In this document: positions 33,975 through 45,878 of the stretch, one piece after another
Layout of the letters: every line of letters begins with the position of its first letter
Position numbering within the stretch: the stretch's first letter is position 1
Assembly (NCBI GenBank): GCA_963920665.1
Contig: OY987266.1
Location: 24,044,248-24,108,247 of the forward strand
Reading direction: 5' to 3'
DNA length: 64,000 bases
DNA from: Straminergon stramineum
Lineage: Eukaryota > Streptophyta > Bryopsida > Hypnales > Calliergonaceae
Program-made: the position numbers and the translations under genes
Notes under the pieces: model-generated
What the model was told of the DNA's origin: nothing
Databases searched by the model: none
Seen by the model: the letters and a program-made list of their open reading frames with translations, nothing else

Positions 33975-34215
33975 AGGTATGTCATTGCCACAATATAATA
34001 AAGATAAAGTCAAAGTAATGTTCGAATCTTTAAGTTATAAAACTTTGAAATTCAATATCTTTTTTGCCATGAGTTGGAACACCACAAAACAAAGTCCAAG
34101 CATCCCTCTTTTGCTAAGGGCTTTCCAATAGTGCCATGAACACAAATGAAGGATGCATGATTTTGGAGATCTCACCATAACAAATAAAACAAAACAAAAT
34201 CATTAAAGATGTAAT
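33975..34215 (+). repeat. ~240-bp dispersed repeat, copy 1
   Basis: It shares with 38255-38490 and 38505-38745 the order GCCACA..AAAGTCAAAGTAA, CACAAAACAAAGTCCAAGCA, GGGCTTTCCAATAG, ATGAACACAA and a final GAGATCTCACCATAACAAA followed by an AAAACA-rich tail. No coding potential. Confidence 0.55.
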
Positions 34216-35007
34216 ATTTTTATAATGCAAACTTTTAAAAAGTTATAGAATTCATGTTTTATAACATGTATTTGTGTTTTGTCCCAAACCCCTTGGGCCT
34301 TTTGGAGTTAAAGGAAATTTGAGCTCTTGGTAGGGCTACCCAAATTTAGATTCTAAAATCTTTTTTTATAGGCATCATATAGCTTGTTCAAATGAAGAAT
34401 CAATGTTAATCTTCCAACTTCCTCAAGGCCATGAGTAACCTCAAAGCCACTATTCAAAAAAATCATCAAATTTTTCTATGCAAACTCTATAAGTTATAAT
34501 TGTGATTCAAAACCTAAGATTGAAATTGATAAGTACATCTTGTGAAGGTGACAAAGATTTTAATACTAAGGAAATTCGCAAGTAATTGAGTACTAGAGGA
34601 ATTTTTCTAAAGATTTTATGAAAAGATAGCCCCCCATGCTTGATTTTGTCATTTAAGGGTTAATTTGAGACCTTATTTTTATTTTTTGGGCACTTCCTTG
34701 TCTCTTGTGTAGAAAAGGGTTATGGCAACATTATCCATTATCTAAGGTAATCAAGTCGACCACTAAGGTCATAGGTCTAAGAAGTGATCTTTTATAAAGT
34801 GAATTTTGAAATTGGGGTCGATTGGTGTAGTGGATGAGTTTTTAGTGAAAAGAGAATACAATCTACAATAAACAAAAGAAGTTGCATAATTTTTGAAACA
34901 TTCATTAAAATAATTCTACTAATTGAACAGCTTCCCATTCTGTTTGAACACTACATAGAGATAAGTCTATATTGAACTTCTATGTATAAATTCTTTAGTT
35001 TTTAAGT
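34216..35007. other. AT-rich intergenic DNA
   Basis: I see no gene or clear repeat. Confidence 0.5.
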
Positions 35008-35186
35008 TTGTTTGTTTTTGACACAAGCATGTTGAAGAACACATTGCGAGGGTTTCTATTAGGAAGAAAGGCTAATTTTATACTAGATAAACTAACATGT
35101 TACAGCTAGGTATCAAACCCGCAACCACGCCATTCAGTTTGGATACCTTTCTACCATCATCCGATAGTTTAGGGTCATCTTGGACC
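35008..35186 (-). mobile_element. SINE-like repeat, copy A
   Basis: On the minus strand it starts GGTCCAAGATGACCCTAAAC and continues with GATGATGGTAGAAAGGTATC (A-box-like) and TGGTTGCGGGTTTGATACCT (B-box-like, consensus GGTTCGANTCC). It ends near a T-rich/ACAAG boundary. The same order is seen in copies at 42275-42493 and 42611-42750. Confidence 0.6.
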
Positions 35187-35737
35187 AAATTCTTTAGTTT
35201 AGAATTACCCATACCAAGTCTACCTTTTATAAGTATAATTTTAAAAGACTCATCACTATAAAGACTTGTAACCTTGCAAGACAAAATTCTTGGAATTTCA
35301 TACCATTCTTCATTTTCGTGTTGGTGCAAATGTGGTCAAATGTCAATGAAATTTTTCCTCAGCATACAATTTGCTATCATATTTAAGGAATATAAATTTT
35401 GTGCCATATTCATATACCATTCACAAGTTATACATCAAAACATCCCCCCAAAGTGGGGGCACTAGTTAGGGAGCCTACAAAAACAACTTCTCTTAACAAA
35501 CAAAAATTGCATTAGATTCTCTATATTTATGTATATGTGGAAATCCTTAACTCATCCTATTTTTACAAATGAGCTAAAAATTATGAGGATTTTTTATTTT
35601 ACTAGCAATCATAATTTTCTTTCTTCAAAAATAAAGTTTGGTACTCCTCTGCCCTAAATAATTCCGTGGTTTAAGAACACCAATTAAAATAAGCCTTAGA
35701 TTTTGTCCAAAACAAACGGTATCTTGTACTTATAATA
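35187..35737. other. AT-rich intergenic DNA
   Basis: No gene is visible. The short ORF at 35274-35465 has no recognisable features. Confidence 0.5.
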
Positions 35738-37025
35738 TGTCGCGCCTTTTAGTGACACTTACCACCTTAAGTCCACTTTTCAATGCTTTCTAAGCACTTC
35801 ACACTTTAGTAGCACCAAGGGTCACACTCTCCTAACACTGCACATGCCACACACATCTAATGTTAGTCTCCCATTCCAACTCTTTGTGCTAAGTCCGAGT
35901 CACCGAGACTACTAGCACACACACACACACATTATGACACCGGGGCATATTACTTGGTAACATGGGATGGGACTTCCATCTTGTTGTACAAGGACCCATA
36001 GTGGCACTACTCACCATGGTCCTAATCGCCCTTGAGTGTCACCTCGACTCCATACTAGGCCCATTGTGTATTTGTTACTTTCTACTTTGTCATTGGGACT
36101 TACCATTCGGGACACTTCAACATAGCCTAACAAGGAGTGGGACTCCACCCAACCGATGCCACGGGACACCTACATGTGTCCCATGGTGCCTTGGAGTAGT
36201 GGTAACCCCACACCACCAACCTTGAGTCACCGGGACTCATCAAGGCTCCAAGAGGGAGTGAGGAAGGAGACCAACTCCTCCTATAGTACTCTCTATGAGA
36301 TTCAGCAGCCCCCCCCCTTATATGTCAAAGGGGACTCTCAAAACCACTTTGGTTTTGGAAAACCACCCCATTTCTCCCAATTCGCCCTAGTTTGGGACTC
36401 CCGAACTTCCACCCGCCATAACTTTGCGTTCCGGACTTCAAATCTCACATGCGAGCCCATTTTCGACATCTACTCGACGAGTAGATGCCGATGGACTACT
36501 CACTTGCCCCATTTGGACAAGTCTTCGCAAAGTTATCGCCCTCCAAAGATTGGGGTCCACTGGGAGAGGCGTCACGCCTTCACCACGGCGCTTCTTTTGG
36601 CCATAACTTGAGGCTCCTACCTTAGAACCTCGTAATGCTTGTCAATCTAACATCCTTGTGTTCTTAGCTTTCCAAGGATATGCTACATGACATACTTCAT
36701 GGAGGGATTCTTCATGAACCCCTCTCTCCTAGCCCTTAAGTGTCCCGGCGCCACCGGGACACCCTCACCTTTAAACGCCCATAACTTTTGACTCACAAGT
36801 CCAAATCACGCGTTCTTTGGACGGCTAGAAGCGTCTCCTCGAAACCTTTCCAAGCATGTATTACACATACCCAACTTCGTCCAGATCAGAGCGCTACCAC
36901 GCTTTGATCGCTCGGGACTCCTAGTCCCCCTCACCTCATCTCTTACAAAGCTTGAGGAGTCGCCCCCAATGTCCCCCTTGCTCACCAAGGTAGCATGGGC
37001 ACGCCTTGTGATGAGGGTCATGACA
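35738..37025. mobile_element. Solo LTR, TGTCGCG family, copy 2
   Basis: It begins TGTCGCGCCTTTTAGTGACA and ends GAGGGTCATGACA. The flanks TAATA (35733-35737) and TAGTA (37026-37030) are a 5-bp duplication with one difference. It matches 9124-10245 end to end with indels (for example GCCGATGGACTACTCACTTG at 36487 and 9869, TTTGGACGGCTAGAAGCGTC at 36817 and 10035). It is 1288 bp against 1122 bp for the other copy. Confidence 0.85.
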
Positions 37026-38254
37026 TAGTATGTATTACAATATTGTATGCTTACAATATGTGTATATATTTATGATGATGATCTGTCTTTTGAGTGGATA
37101 GTGAAATACACACCAAGTTTCAATTAAACTCATACCACTTAAGTTTTAAAATTAAAATCAATTTTCAATGTAATTTTCAAATATCCCTAGATCCCCCAAC
37201 ATACTTGTATTTTTGGAACTCAATTATCTATTCATTTAATATTGGAATAAAAAATTTTAATCGTATTCGTATCGATATAAGTATTTCTATATCATACATA
37301 TTTTGCATTCATATTTATATTTCTAATCAATCCTAAGCGATTTCTACGGCCGAGATGCCTTTAGACTCAAAACCAATTGATGGCTCATGTTCTTTCAATT
37401 CCGGGGTGGGGCCAATTGCATGTTGCAATTTATTTCCCCCAAAACCTGAAATCAACAGCATGGGTGATGGTTGATCCCTTAATCAATAGTCCCCATTTTT
37501 CCTTAAAGGGAGAGGGAAACAAGAGCACATGATTCTGTAATCATAGAAGATAGTGTATCATTACAATACTATATTGTGAAAAATAGTTATTTTGCATATT
37601 AGTTTTTTCTAATGCAATTCCAAACTAAGTTTAATTTGACCAATGTTTTCAAACCATGGAATTATTTTGGGGCACAAGAGTATTCATTATTTAACTCAAT
37701 TTTCAATATTTTTGAAGAAGAATAAAAAGGTAGGGTGCAATTTGCCATTGGAATTGAAATTTTTCAAATCTACCTATAAGTTATTAAGTATTTAGTCATT
37801 ATGACTAGTATATCCCATATTCCCATCATGTTTCCTTCATTTTGATCAATATTTTTACAATAATGAAAATACAATATTTTTGCTGAATTTGGGGCACTTT
37901 GAGTACTTTGGGGTACTTTCTTGAGAAAGATGATTATAGTCCTACAAGAGTTAATTCAATTAAATGTGAATTGTTGCGAAGGACAAAATGTATGAAGAAA
38001 TACTTTTCAAGGTTATTGCAGAAACAAATAATACAACTATTTGCCCAAGAATATCATAAATTTAAGGTGAATACTTTCATAATTTATCCCTCTAAGGTTT
38101 ACCCCTAAACCCCCTAATTTTGTGGGAAAGGAAACTAAGACCTTAAATTTACAAATTTGATGATCTTCAACTATTAAGTGTTTTTTTTGCTTTGTGAGGA
38201 ATGAAGTAATTGTATGAAATGAAGGTTTACAAAATTCAAGATTATCAATGTACC
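37026..38254. other. AT-rich intergenic DNA
   Basis: I see no gene. Small frames at 37094-37336 and 37899-38108 look like chance. Confidence 0.5.
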
Positions 38255-38745
38255 ATGTGCTATTGCCACACCAAAATAGAAGTAAAAGTCATTTTTTCAT
38301 TCGTAAAAACTTTGGAATTCAATAACTTTCAGACCATAGGTCCAACATCACAAAACAAAGCACATATGTGCACCCCTCCTCATAGAGAGTTTTCCAACAC
38401 CATAAAGAACACGACCAAAGGATACATAGTTCAAGAGATCTTACCATAACAAACAAACAAACAAACAAAACAAAACAAAGAACCTCATTTAAGGTACAAA
38501 CTAGTATGCCCTATATTGTTGCTACAACCAAAATAAAAATAATTGAAGTACTTATCTAATGTTTTAGTTAAAAAATAACTCAATAATTTATAACTTCCAC
38601 ACTATAAGTCCATATGCTACAAAACAAAGTCCATGCACCCATTCTTATGATACCATCCTCATAGAAAGTTTTTCAATGATACCAAGAACATGATTGGAGA
38701 TGCGAGGTTCCGGAGATCCCACCGTAACAAACAAAACAAACAACC
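38255..38745 (+). repeat. Tandem pair of the ~240-bp repeat
   Basis: Two diverged units (about 38255-38490 and 38505-38745) share CACAAAACAAAG, CATAGAGAGTTTTCCAACACC or its variant, GAACATGA.. and a closing ACCATAACAAACAAACAAAC. A third unit lies at 33975-34215. Confidence 0.55.
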
Positions 38746-41700
38746 TCATTAATATAAGGTATAGAATGTAAGGAAAATGCAATAATAAACATTAGATTGC
38801 TAGATTATGGCATTTGACCAAAAAAATTGAATGATTGACCAACATGGTAAACTTCAACAAACTTAGATCCCATTCAAATCTTCAAAAAAAGTGAAAAGTT
38901 ACAGAAATGTAAAATTTTGTACATCACATTCAGTGGTGAGTATGTTGAGAGCATTTCTCTTCTGAAAAAATTGCAAGGAGTTGGACGATTTTGACCTTGC
39001 AATGTGCAGGACCATGTTCACTTGATGTTTACAAATTTTGCACTCTGATTCGGAGAAAGGAAGAGCAGAAAAAACATCTATGGCAATAAGAAAAAAGAGG
39101 ATGTAGAATTTGCCTCTACAATATTCAAATACTTAGAAATGGCGAAATTGGGTTGCTCCTCACTAATTTTCATGACATTTTACATTATATACATATTTAT
39201 TGTTATTGTACAAGGATGTAGTAGTTTTCATCAACCCACGACCATGTGTGTGGTATGGGTTGGTGCACCCATTTAGGCATGGATTAGAGTTGCATGCACC
39301 TCCATGTGGACAAGTGGTGAGTTATGAGGTAATTTGTTTGGCTAAGGCAACCTAATTTCACTATTTTGTTTAGTTTTTTTTTTACAAATTTTGTCTTCGA
39401 TATCATATTTTATAAAATGTCTACCCAACTTTTGCTTTTGTATTTTGAGGGTAGTGCACATTTTAAATTACAAAGATCTTGTCCACTTCAATCTATCCAA
39501 AAACATTGTATTCTCCAAGCTTTGTGGACTTTGGATAATAGAAATTTCTTGCTAATCTTGATATGCATGAACAAATTGAATATTTATAAATTATTTCAAT
39601 CTTTCCAAGAACCCATTTCGGTACTTGAGGGTGCAAAATCCATCCAACATGATACACAAAAATGGATGAATAAAAAGAAATTGTTCATTGTCAACTATGG
39701 TTGTTTGCTTCTATGTGACATCCAATAATCTAGATGTTGGAGTGCTTTACAATTAGCTTGCAAGAATAACTCATCTATTAGCACTTATTTCAAAATTATT
39801 TGGAAGCACAAGGCACATTAATATGGAAGTTTACATTATTTTAGATAAACTCAATATAATATTTTTTGCAATATATTCACACTAATTCAAATAGTATTGT
39901 CGAATTTTCAACTAGTTTCTTCCAATTACACTTACATTTCTTCTATATTAATCCAATTTTCATCTACAATTTGTCTAAATGTGCACACTAAATACACCTA
40001 TTCTTCAAAATCCATTTGAAGTTGAGTTTGAATAGTACAATCCACTAATTCAAACTATTTAAATTCTCATAGTACTTGAATTAACTCCAAATGAACCATA
40101 CAAACATTTTGTGGTTGTTGTTTGTCTTCAAGCAAAAATTTGGGGTAGCCAAAAAAAAATGTTTCAAATTCAAATTATTATTTACTGATGGGTAACAAAA
40201 TGAATTTTCATTGAATTGATGCATTACTCATTGCCAAAAAAAACTATAAAGAAATGAACACAAATTATATGGTAGTATTTAAGTATTCATAAATATTTAC
40301 AAGTAGGAGAAAGTAACACTATTCTCATGATCCAATCTTTCACTCTTTTTATTGACCGATGTAAGTTATATTTAGAGGAAATTGTAAAAAAAATTAATTT
40401 GAATATAAGTTGTGTTGTTGTAAATCTTCAAAGCATGATTCCTTGAAATTGATTTGAAAAAATCATATTAATATATTTTCAAATTTGAATGTGTAGATAA
40501 TTTATATTGATAATGCATGATATAATCATTTTTGATGGAACCTCAAAAATATATTGTAAAAGATTTATTTAATAGTGTACCTAAGTTTTGTTGAAAATCC
40601 TTTTGATCTTGGGGGGCTAACTTGAATAATAGAAAAGAGGTCCAAAGAATCTAAGCTATACTACAAGAACGTGGTGTCAAAGTTAGGTTCATTTTGAACT
40701 AGTTGAATTTCAAACCTAGAAAGTCCAAATTGATCAAAGTTCAAGAATATTTTTAATTATAATATAATTAAAGGAAATATTCAAATTAGACATGAAAAGA
40801 GTCAATAACTAAAGTTAGTATGTGTGATTTTTGGTGATTTTATATTACATATCTATCAATGAAGTCTACTTTTAAAGAAAAATCAATTAATTGGGAAGTT
40901 GATTTTTGAGGGAAAATATACTTTCATGCTTCTAATTACAAAATATTTGCAAAGAGGAATTTAGAATATCCATTCTATTTAAATGTTTAAGAATTATTAG
41001 ATGACTCTTTACTTATTTGGATGAATGAATATAACAAATTTTAGTCTTCTAGAAATATGTTTCATTTCATCCTCTACTTTATTGATAAAATGATTTAGAA
41101 TTTAGAACTGAATAGGTTTGGACATAATATTATTTGGTAGGAAGTGGTTGGGTCAATGTTTGGGAGTCATAAAGGCTTATAGTTAATTATATTGGTATAA
41201 AATGTACTAAATTATTATGCAATAAGCTCACAACTTCATCTCACCCAATAAATTTAAAGTTATTGAACCTATAAATTTGAGTTTTTGCAACTTTGAATTT
41301 CATGATTTTTTTGCCTTAGTGTTCCTAATATTCTTCAAAACAATCAATCTCACTACTATCTCAATATTGAATTTTTTTCCTTACATGAATCTTAGCCAAA
41401 TGACTAGAAGAATTTTTTCATTAGAAGAAAAACTTGTTGGATTCTACACATTCTACATGACACTTTTTTGTTTCCAATGCAAAACTTTGCACTAGAAACA
41501 AAAAAACATCATGTAGATTGTACTGACTCCAACACAATTTTCTTCTACTGTTTGGGCTAATTTTATAAATGGAATTATATGTGATACAACTATAATATGT
41601 TCATAATATTATAATTTTTTGGGGGGCTAATCAATCCAAAAATCAAAGTATTATAGTTGTATTACATAATCAATTTTCCAAATTTTTTAGCATGTATATA

Positions 41701-42274
41701 AAAAATGCTTTTTGGCAATAATGACCATCTAACATAGAACTAAAACTAAGTGCTCTGGAGTGACATTTAATAAGACTTTTTCTTTTAGCTCAAAAATAGA
41801 CTTTAGATTTTTTTAAATTTCCAATGCAACCAATTGAACTAATAACATCACTATTGAAAGTCCCTCTAAATGTAGAGGCCACATGTTTATTGGACAACTT
41901 ATTCAAGGATTATAACCTTGTGCAAAAATTTTGCTCTTTGGAGAGGGACTTATGCTTGTGTAAACCACCTTCTCTTGAGACTTTCTAAAATAAGGTAAAG
42001 AACACCTTGGGGCTCAGCTTCTTAGGGTCCAAGCACCTTATATTGGGAAGTCCTTGAAAAAGGTGCCTTAGAGCCCATTTTCATTGGCTAGTTGGAGGGC
42101 CAAGAACTGGAGGGGGCTGGAAGCTCACTAGATACTCCAGGTGGGCCTTGACCTTTGATAAGGTTTCCATTAATTGGGCTCCAATTTGGATCCAACAAGC
42201 TCCCTAGAAATCAACATGACACTCCATGTTTAGTTTGCATGACATTCCACATTTCATCGTGTCTTTTTCTTTTT
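38746..42274. other. AT-rich intergenic DNA
   Basis: I see no gene. A phrase GCAACCTAATTTCACTATTT at 39347-39366 matches the inverted-repeat arm near 6393, so a piece of that foldback family may be here. The ORFs at 39366-39728 and 41277-41495 show no recognisable domain. Confidence 0.45.
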
Positions 42275-42493
42275 TTGTTTGTTTGACATAACTATGTTTA
42301 GGAAACACATTGCAAGGATTTTAGATGGGAAGAGAGGTTGATTTCACACAAGTTAAAGAACTTGTTGCTACCAAATGTGGGAAGAGAGGCTGGTTTCACA
42401 CAAGTTAAAGAACTTGTTGCTATCAAATGTGGAACTTGCAACCATACCATTTGGTTTGGATACCTTACAACCACTTTAGGGTCATCTCGGACC
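42275..42493 (-). mobile_element. SINE-like repeat, copy B, with an internal 52-bp duplication
   Basis: On the minus strand it starts GGTCCGAGATGACCCTAAAG, lacks part of the A-box-like segment, and has TGGTTGCAAGTTCCACATTT where copies A and C have the B-box. The segment GAAGAGAGGYTGRTTTCACA.. occurs twice in tandem (about 42330-42381 and 42382-42433). Confidence 0.6.
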
Positions 42494-42610
42494 ATCTTTT
42501 TCCTTTATTAGAACCCCTCCAGTTCAACTTCTAGGCCCTTTAGGTTTGCATTCAAGCAAATCAAGGGGGCTGGAGGCAAACCATGAAAACATTGTGCAAT
42601 GAACCCCCCT

Positions 42611-42750
42611 GGTCCGAGATGACCCTAAACTACCAGATGATGGTGGAAAGGTACCCTAACAGAATGGGGTGGTTGCAGGTTCGATACCTGACGGTGATAA
42701 GCTATTTATCTGATGTGAAATCAACCTCAGCTTGTGTCCAAGAAAAAGAA
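42611..42750 (+). mobile_element. SINE-like repeat, copy C
   Basis: It reads GGTCCGAGATGACCCTAAAC, GATGATGGTGGAAAGGTACC and GTGGTTGCAGGTTCGATACC, the best-preserved B-box-like sequence of the three. The A-like and B-like boxes are 37 bases apart. It lies head to head with copy B, 117 bp away. Confidence 0.65.
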
Positions 42751-44117
42751 ACCACCTCTGACACTCCAGTTCAAGGGCTCCACTCAAGCATTGAAAATGT
42801 GTACCCTAAACCACCGGTACACAGCCAGCCCATCAACCACACTGGCAAAGAAGAACACCGACCATTAGCCCCGGAATGGATGCCGATGAATACCTGTACC
42901 TCCAACCATTCATCCCCCTCATCAAGCAGTCCTAGCCGCCCAGCTCTACCTGTGCGCTCCGAGATTCCAGATCTGCCGTTTCTTTTGAGGACGGTTCCTG
43001 CGCGAGCTCCCCGCGCGGACTTTTCCACTTCGGGTCTGGCGTCGGCACATCCGCAATTCCGCACATGCCGCTCTCCGTCGGACGGAATGATCCGACCAGA
43101 CCCAAGAGCGACTGCCTGACGAACTTCTTCGGATTGTTCAGTTGAAGGATGACGTGACGTCCAGTGCCGGCCGCTTCAGTCCCTGCCTTTGTTGTTTCCA
43201 GGACACACCTCTGAAAAGCTTCACAGCATTGCAACAGGTGTAGCAGTAATCAGCACAAGCAGCGACGATGATGAGGATGCCCTCTTTCTAATTTGAAATG
43301 CCAGCAGAGTTCAGAGTTCGGTGACTCTCCAGTCGTCTGTTTGACTGGTTTGCAAGTAGCCTTGCTTTTCCATCGGTTTGACGACTTTATCTCCTACAGT
43401 ACGTAGTTTTCTAGCCTCGGGCACTTGGGGTTGTTTCTGGTTCTATGAACAGTCGGTAATGGGGGACACATGTTCGACCATATTCCATAGAGGGAGTTCA
43501 CGCATTGATGGAATTATCGGGAAGTTCACCCCGGCTTCCTACAGTAATGAATGGACGCGTCGTTAACATGTTCCTCTCTGGTTCTACAGTGAGGAGTTTG
43601 CAGCCCTTGCTCACAAGAAACCCTCGTTCCAAGTTAGCGAGGAGCTTGTGTGCAGTGGGCTTCTAGGTCTATGGTTTTTGTCGGTGAGCTTGCAGTCAGA
43701 AGAGAGTTCTGTGGAATAGGTTTGTTGTTTGGGTGATAGTGTTGTGTGGGGGAAGCATGCTGTGAAAGCTCTGAGTAGCGACTTTAGCCGGCTGGGTGAG
43801 AGCCACCACGTGAGAGCGAGCTGCTTACCCTGTTCGTCCTAACCCTGATGTTGTGCAAAGCCTTCGCTCTTGTATAATCTTTGAGTGAGGACGGGGATTG
43901 TGCTCGCGACGTATCAGCTGCATTTTCTGCTTGTTTTCCGGGTTTGTGTCGGTTGCTTGATTGATGTCTTTCCGTGACCTAATTTGGCCGTCCATGCTTA
44001 GAATCGCCGTCCACGAATTGGGTTCGTTCTCACTAATACGAATGTTGGAATATGCAGAGCGTGGTGAGTGAGGTCGAGGGCGTTTCAACGTGTGCAGTGG
44101 TGGGGCAATAGGGTGAT
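42751..44117 (+). promoter_or_regulatory. Promoter and 5' leader region of the first CDPK gene
   Basis: Base composition rises to GC-balanced from about 42750. The frame 42583-43119 starts inside the SINE and is not convincing. No TATA box stands out. A transcript leader probably lies in the 43-44.1 kb part, but I cannot place the start. Confidence 0.4.
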
Positions 44118-45878
44118 ATGGGGAATACGAGTGGACGGACAAGGAAGACGCGGGCGGGAGGGGGGATGAATACGGGCGGCTCTCACGATACGCGGCAGAA
44201 GAACGAGAGCGTACAGTCGGCGATCAGTGCGGGTAGCGCGGGCAGAGTGCAAGGCAGCAGCCACGGGGTTAGTGGCCATGCGACGGGGAGCAGCCACGCT
44301 GGGAGCACGCGTCCGGCGAGCACGCACACCGCCGGGGGCGCGCGTCCCTCGAGCACCCATGGGGCAAGACCTAGCAGCGGTGCGACTGAGCGGGTTCCTG
44401 CTCCCGCTCCCTATGTACCACACGTGCCGAAGCCGCGCCCCCCAACGTTGAGTTCGGTGAACTCCGGCGTCTTGGGGAAGCCGCTGGTGGATATTCGCCA
44501 GACGTATACGCTGGGGCGAGAGCTCGGCCGCGGCCAATTCGGCGTGACCTACTTGTGTACCAACAAGGATACGGGGGAGGTGTTCGCGTGCAAGAGCATC
44601 GCCAAGCGCAAGCTGACCAGCAAGGAGGACATCGAGGATGTCAAGCGGGAGGTGCAGATCATGCACCATCTCTCTGGGACGCCCAACATTGTGGAACTGT
44701 TTGGTGTGTTCGAGGACAAACACTCCGTGCACTTGGTGATGGAGCTTTGTGCGGGCGGGGAGCTGTTCGACCGCATCATCGCCAAGGGGCATTACAGCGA
44801 GCGCGCCGCGGCCGACATGTGCCGAGTGATCGTGAGCGTGGTGCACCGCTGCCATTCGCTGGGCGTGTTCCACCGCGACTTGAAACCCGAGAATTTCCTG
44901 TTGTCCAGCAAGGACGAGGACGCGCCTCTGAAGGCCACGGACTTCGGTCTGTCGACTTTCTTCAAGCACGGTGAGCTTTTCCAGGACATCGTGGGCAGCG
45001 CCTATTATGTGGCGCCTGAGGTTTTGCGACGCAACTATGGCCCCGAAGCTGATGTGTGGAGCGCGGGTGTGATTGTCTACATCCTCTTGTGCGGAGTTCC
45101 CCCCTTCTGGGCCGAAACCGAGCAAGGCATCTTCGACGCCGTGTTGCGAGGGAAAATTGATTTTGAGGCCGATCCGTGGCCCAAAATCTCACCCGGCGCC
45201 AAAGACCTGGTGACCAAAATGCTGAACCCTGATATCAGAGAACGTCTGAATGCGCAACAGGTGTTGAGCCATCCATGGATGAAGGTGGACGGCGATGCGT
45301 CCGACGAGCCACTGGACAATGCGGTGCTGACTCGACTGAAGAACTTTTCTGCTGCGAACAAGATGAAGAAGCTTGCACTCAAGGTTATCGCGGAGAGCCT
45401 TTCGGAGGAAGAGATCGTTGGCTTGCGGGAGCTTTTCAAGGCCATCGACACCGACAACAGTAACACAGTTACATTCGAGGAGCTCAAGGAGGGCTTGATC
45501 AGACAGGGCACGAAACTCAAGGAGTCCGACATCCGGAAGCTGATGGAAGCCGCGGACGTGGATGGGAATGGCAATATCGACTTCAACGAGTTCATTTCGG
45601 CGACGATGCACATGAACAAGACGCAAAAGGAGGATCATCTGTTCGCAGCATTCCAGCACTTTGACACGGACAACAGTGGCTACATCACCATTGACGAGCT
45701 CCAGGAAGCCATGGAGAAGAACGGCATGGGCGATCCCGAAACCCTTCAAGAGATCATCAACGAGGTGGACACTGACAACGACGGCCGAATCGATTACGAC
45801 GAATTCGTGGCCATGATGCACAAAGGCAATCCAGGCACCGAAGACGGCGACAAGCTCAACAAGCCCAGACGCAGGTAG
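44118..45878 (+). CDS. CDPK: Calcium-dependent protein kinase, intronless
   Basis: The 586-aa product has the full CDPK layout. The N terminus MGNTSG fits N-myristoylation at Gly2 with no nearby Cys for palmitoylation. A Ser/His/Gly-rich variable domain runs to about 125, and the Ser/Thr kinase covers about 130-388 (GRGQFGVTY, Lys159 in [12 protein letters not shown] 252-259, DFG 275-277, APE 299-301). The autoinhibitory junction is about 389-425. Four EF-hands start at D444, D480, D516 and D551, each ending in Glu at position 12. By family knowledge it phosphorylates targets when Ca2+ binds the EF-hands. Most plant CDPK genes have several introns; this one has none. Residues about 163-448 are nearly identical to the inverted paralogue at 53852-55480, while both ends differ. 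The start is the ATG of the myristoylation motif. Confidence 0.95.
   Translation: MGNTSGRTRKTRAGGGMNTGGSHDTRQKNESVQSAISAGSAGRVQGSSHGVSGHATGSSHAGSTRPASTHTAGGARPSSTHGARPSSGATERVPAPAPYVPHVPKPRPPTLSSVNSGVLGKPLVDIRQTYTLGRELGRGQFGVTYLCTNKDTGEVFACKSIAKRKLTSKEDIEDVKREVQIMHHLSGTPNIVELFGVFEDKHSVHLVMELCAGGELFDRIIAKGHYSERAAADMCRVIVSVVHRCHSLGVFHRDLKPENFLLSSKDEDAPLKATDFGLSTFFKHGELFQDIVGSAYYVAPEVLRRNYGPEADVWSAGVIVYILLCGVPPFWAETEQGIFDAVLRGKIDFEADPWPKISPGAKDLVTKMLNPDIRERLNAQQVLSHPWMKVDGDASDEPLDNAVLTRLKNFSAANKMKKLALKVIAESLSEEEIVGLRELFKAIDTDNSNTVTFEELKEGLIRQGTKLKESDIRKLMEAADVDGNGNIDFNEFISATMHMNKTQKEDHLFAAFQHFDTDNSGYITIDELQEAMEKNGMGDPETLQEIINEVDTDNDGRIDYDEFVAMMHKGNPGTEDGDKLNKPRRR

Noticed and set aside
42611..42690. 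A functional tRNA gene because of GGTTCGATACC
   Set aside because: No acceptor stem or anticodon arm can be folded from the flanking bases; it fits a tRNA-derived SINE better.
42583..43119. 178-aa + strand ORF upstream of the first CDPK
   Set aside because: It starts within a SINE-like copy, is rich in Pro/Ser as expected for leader sequence, and matches no family I know.
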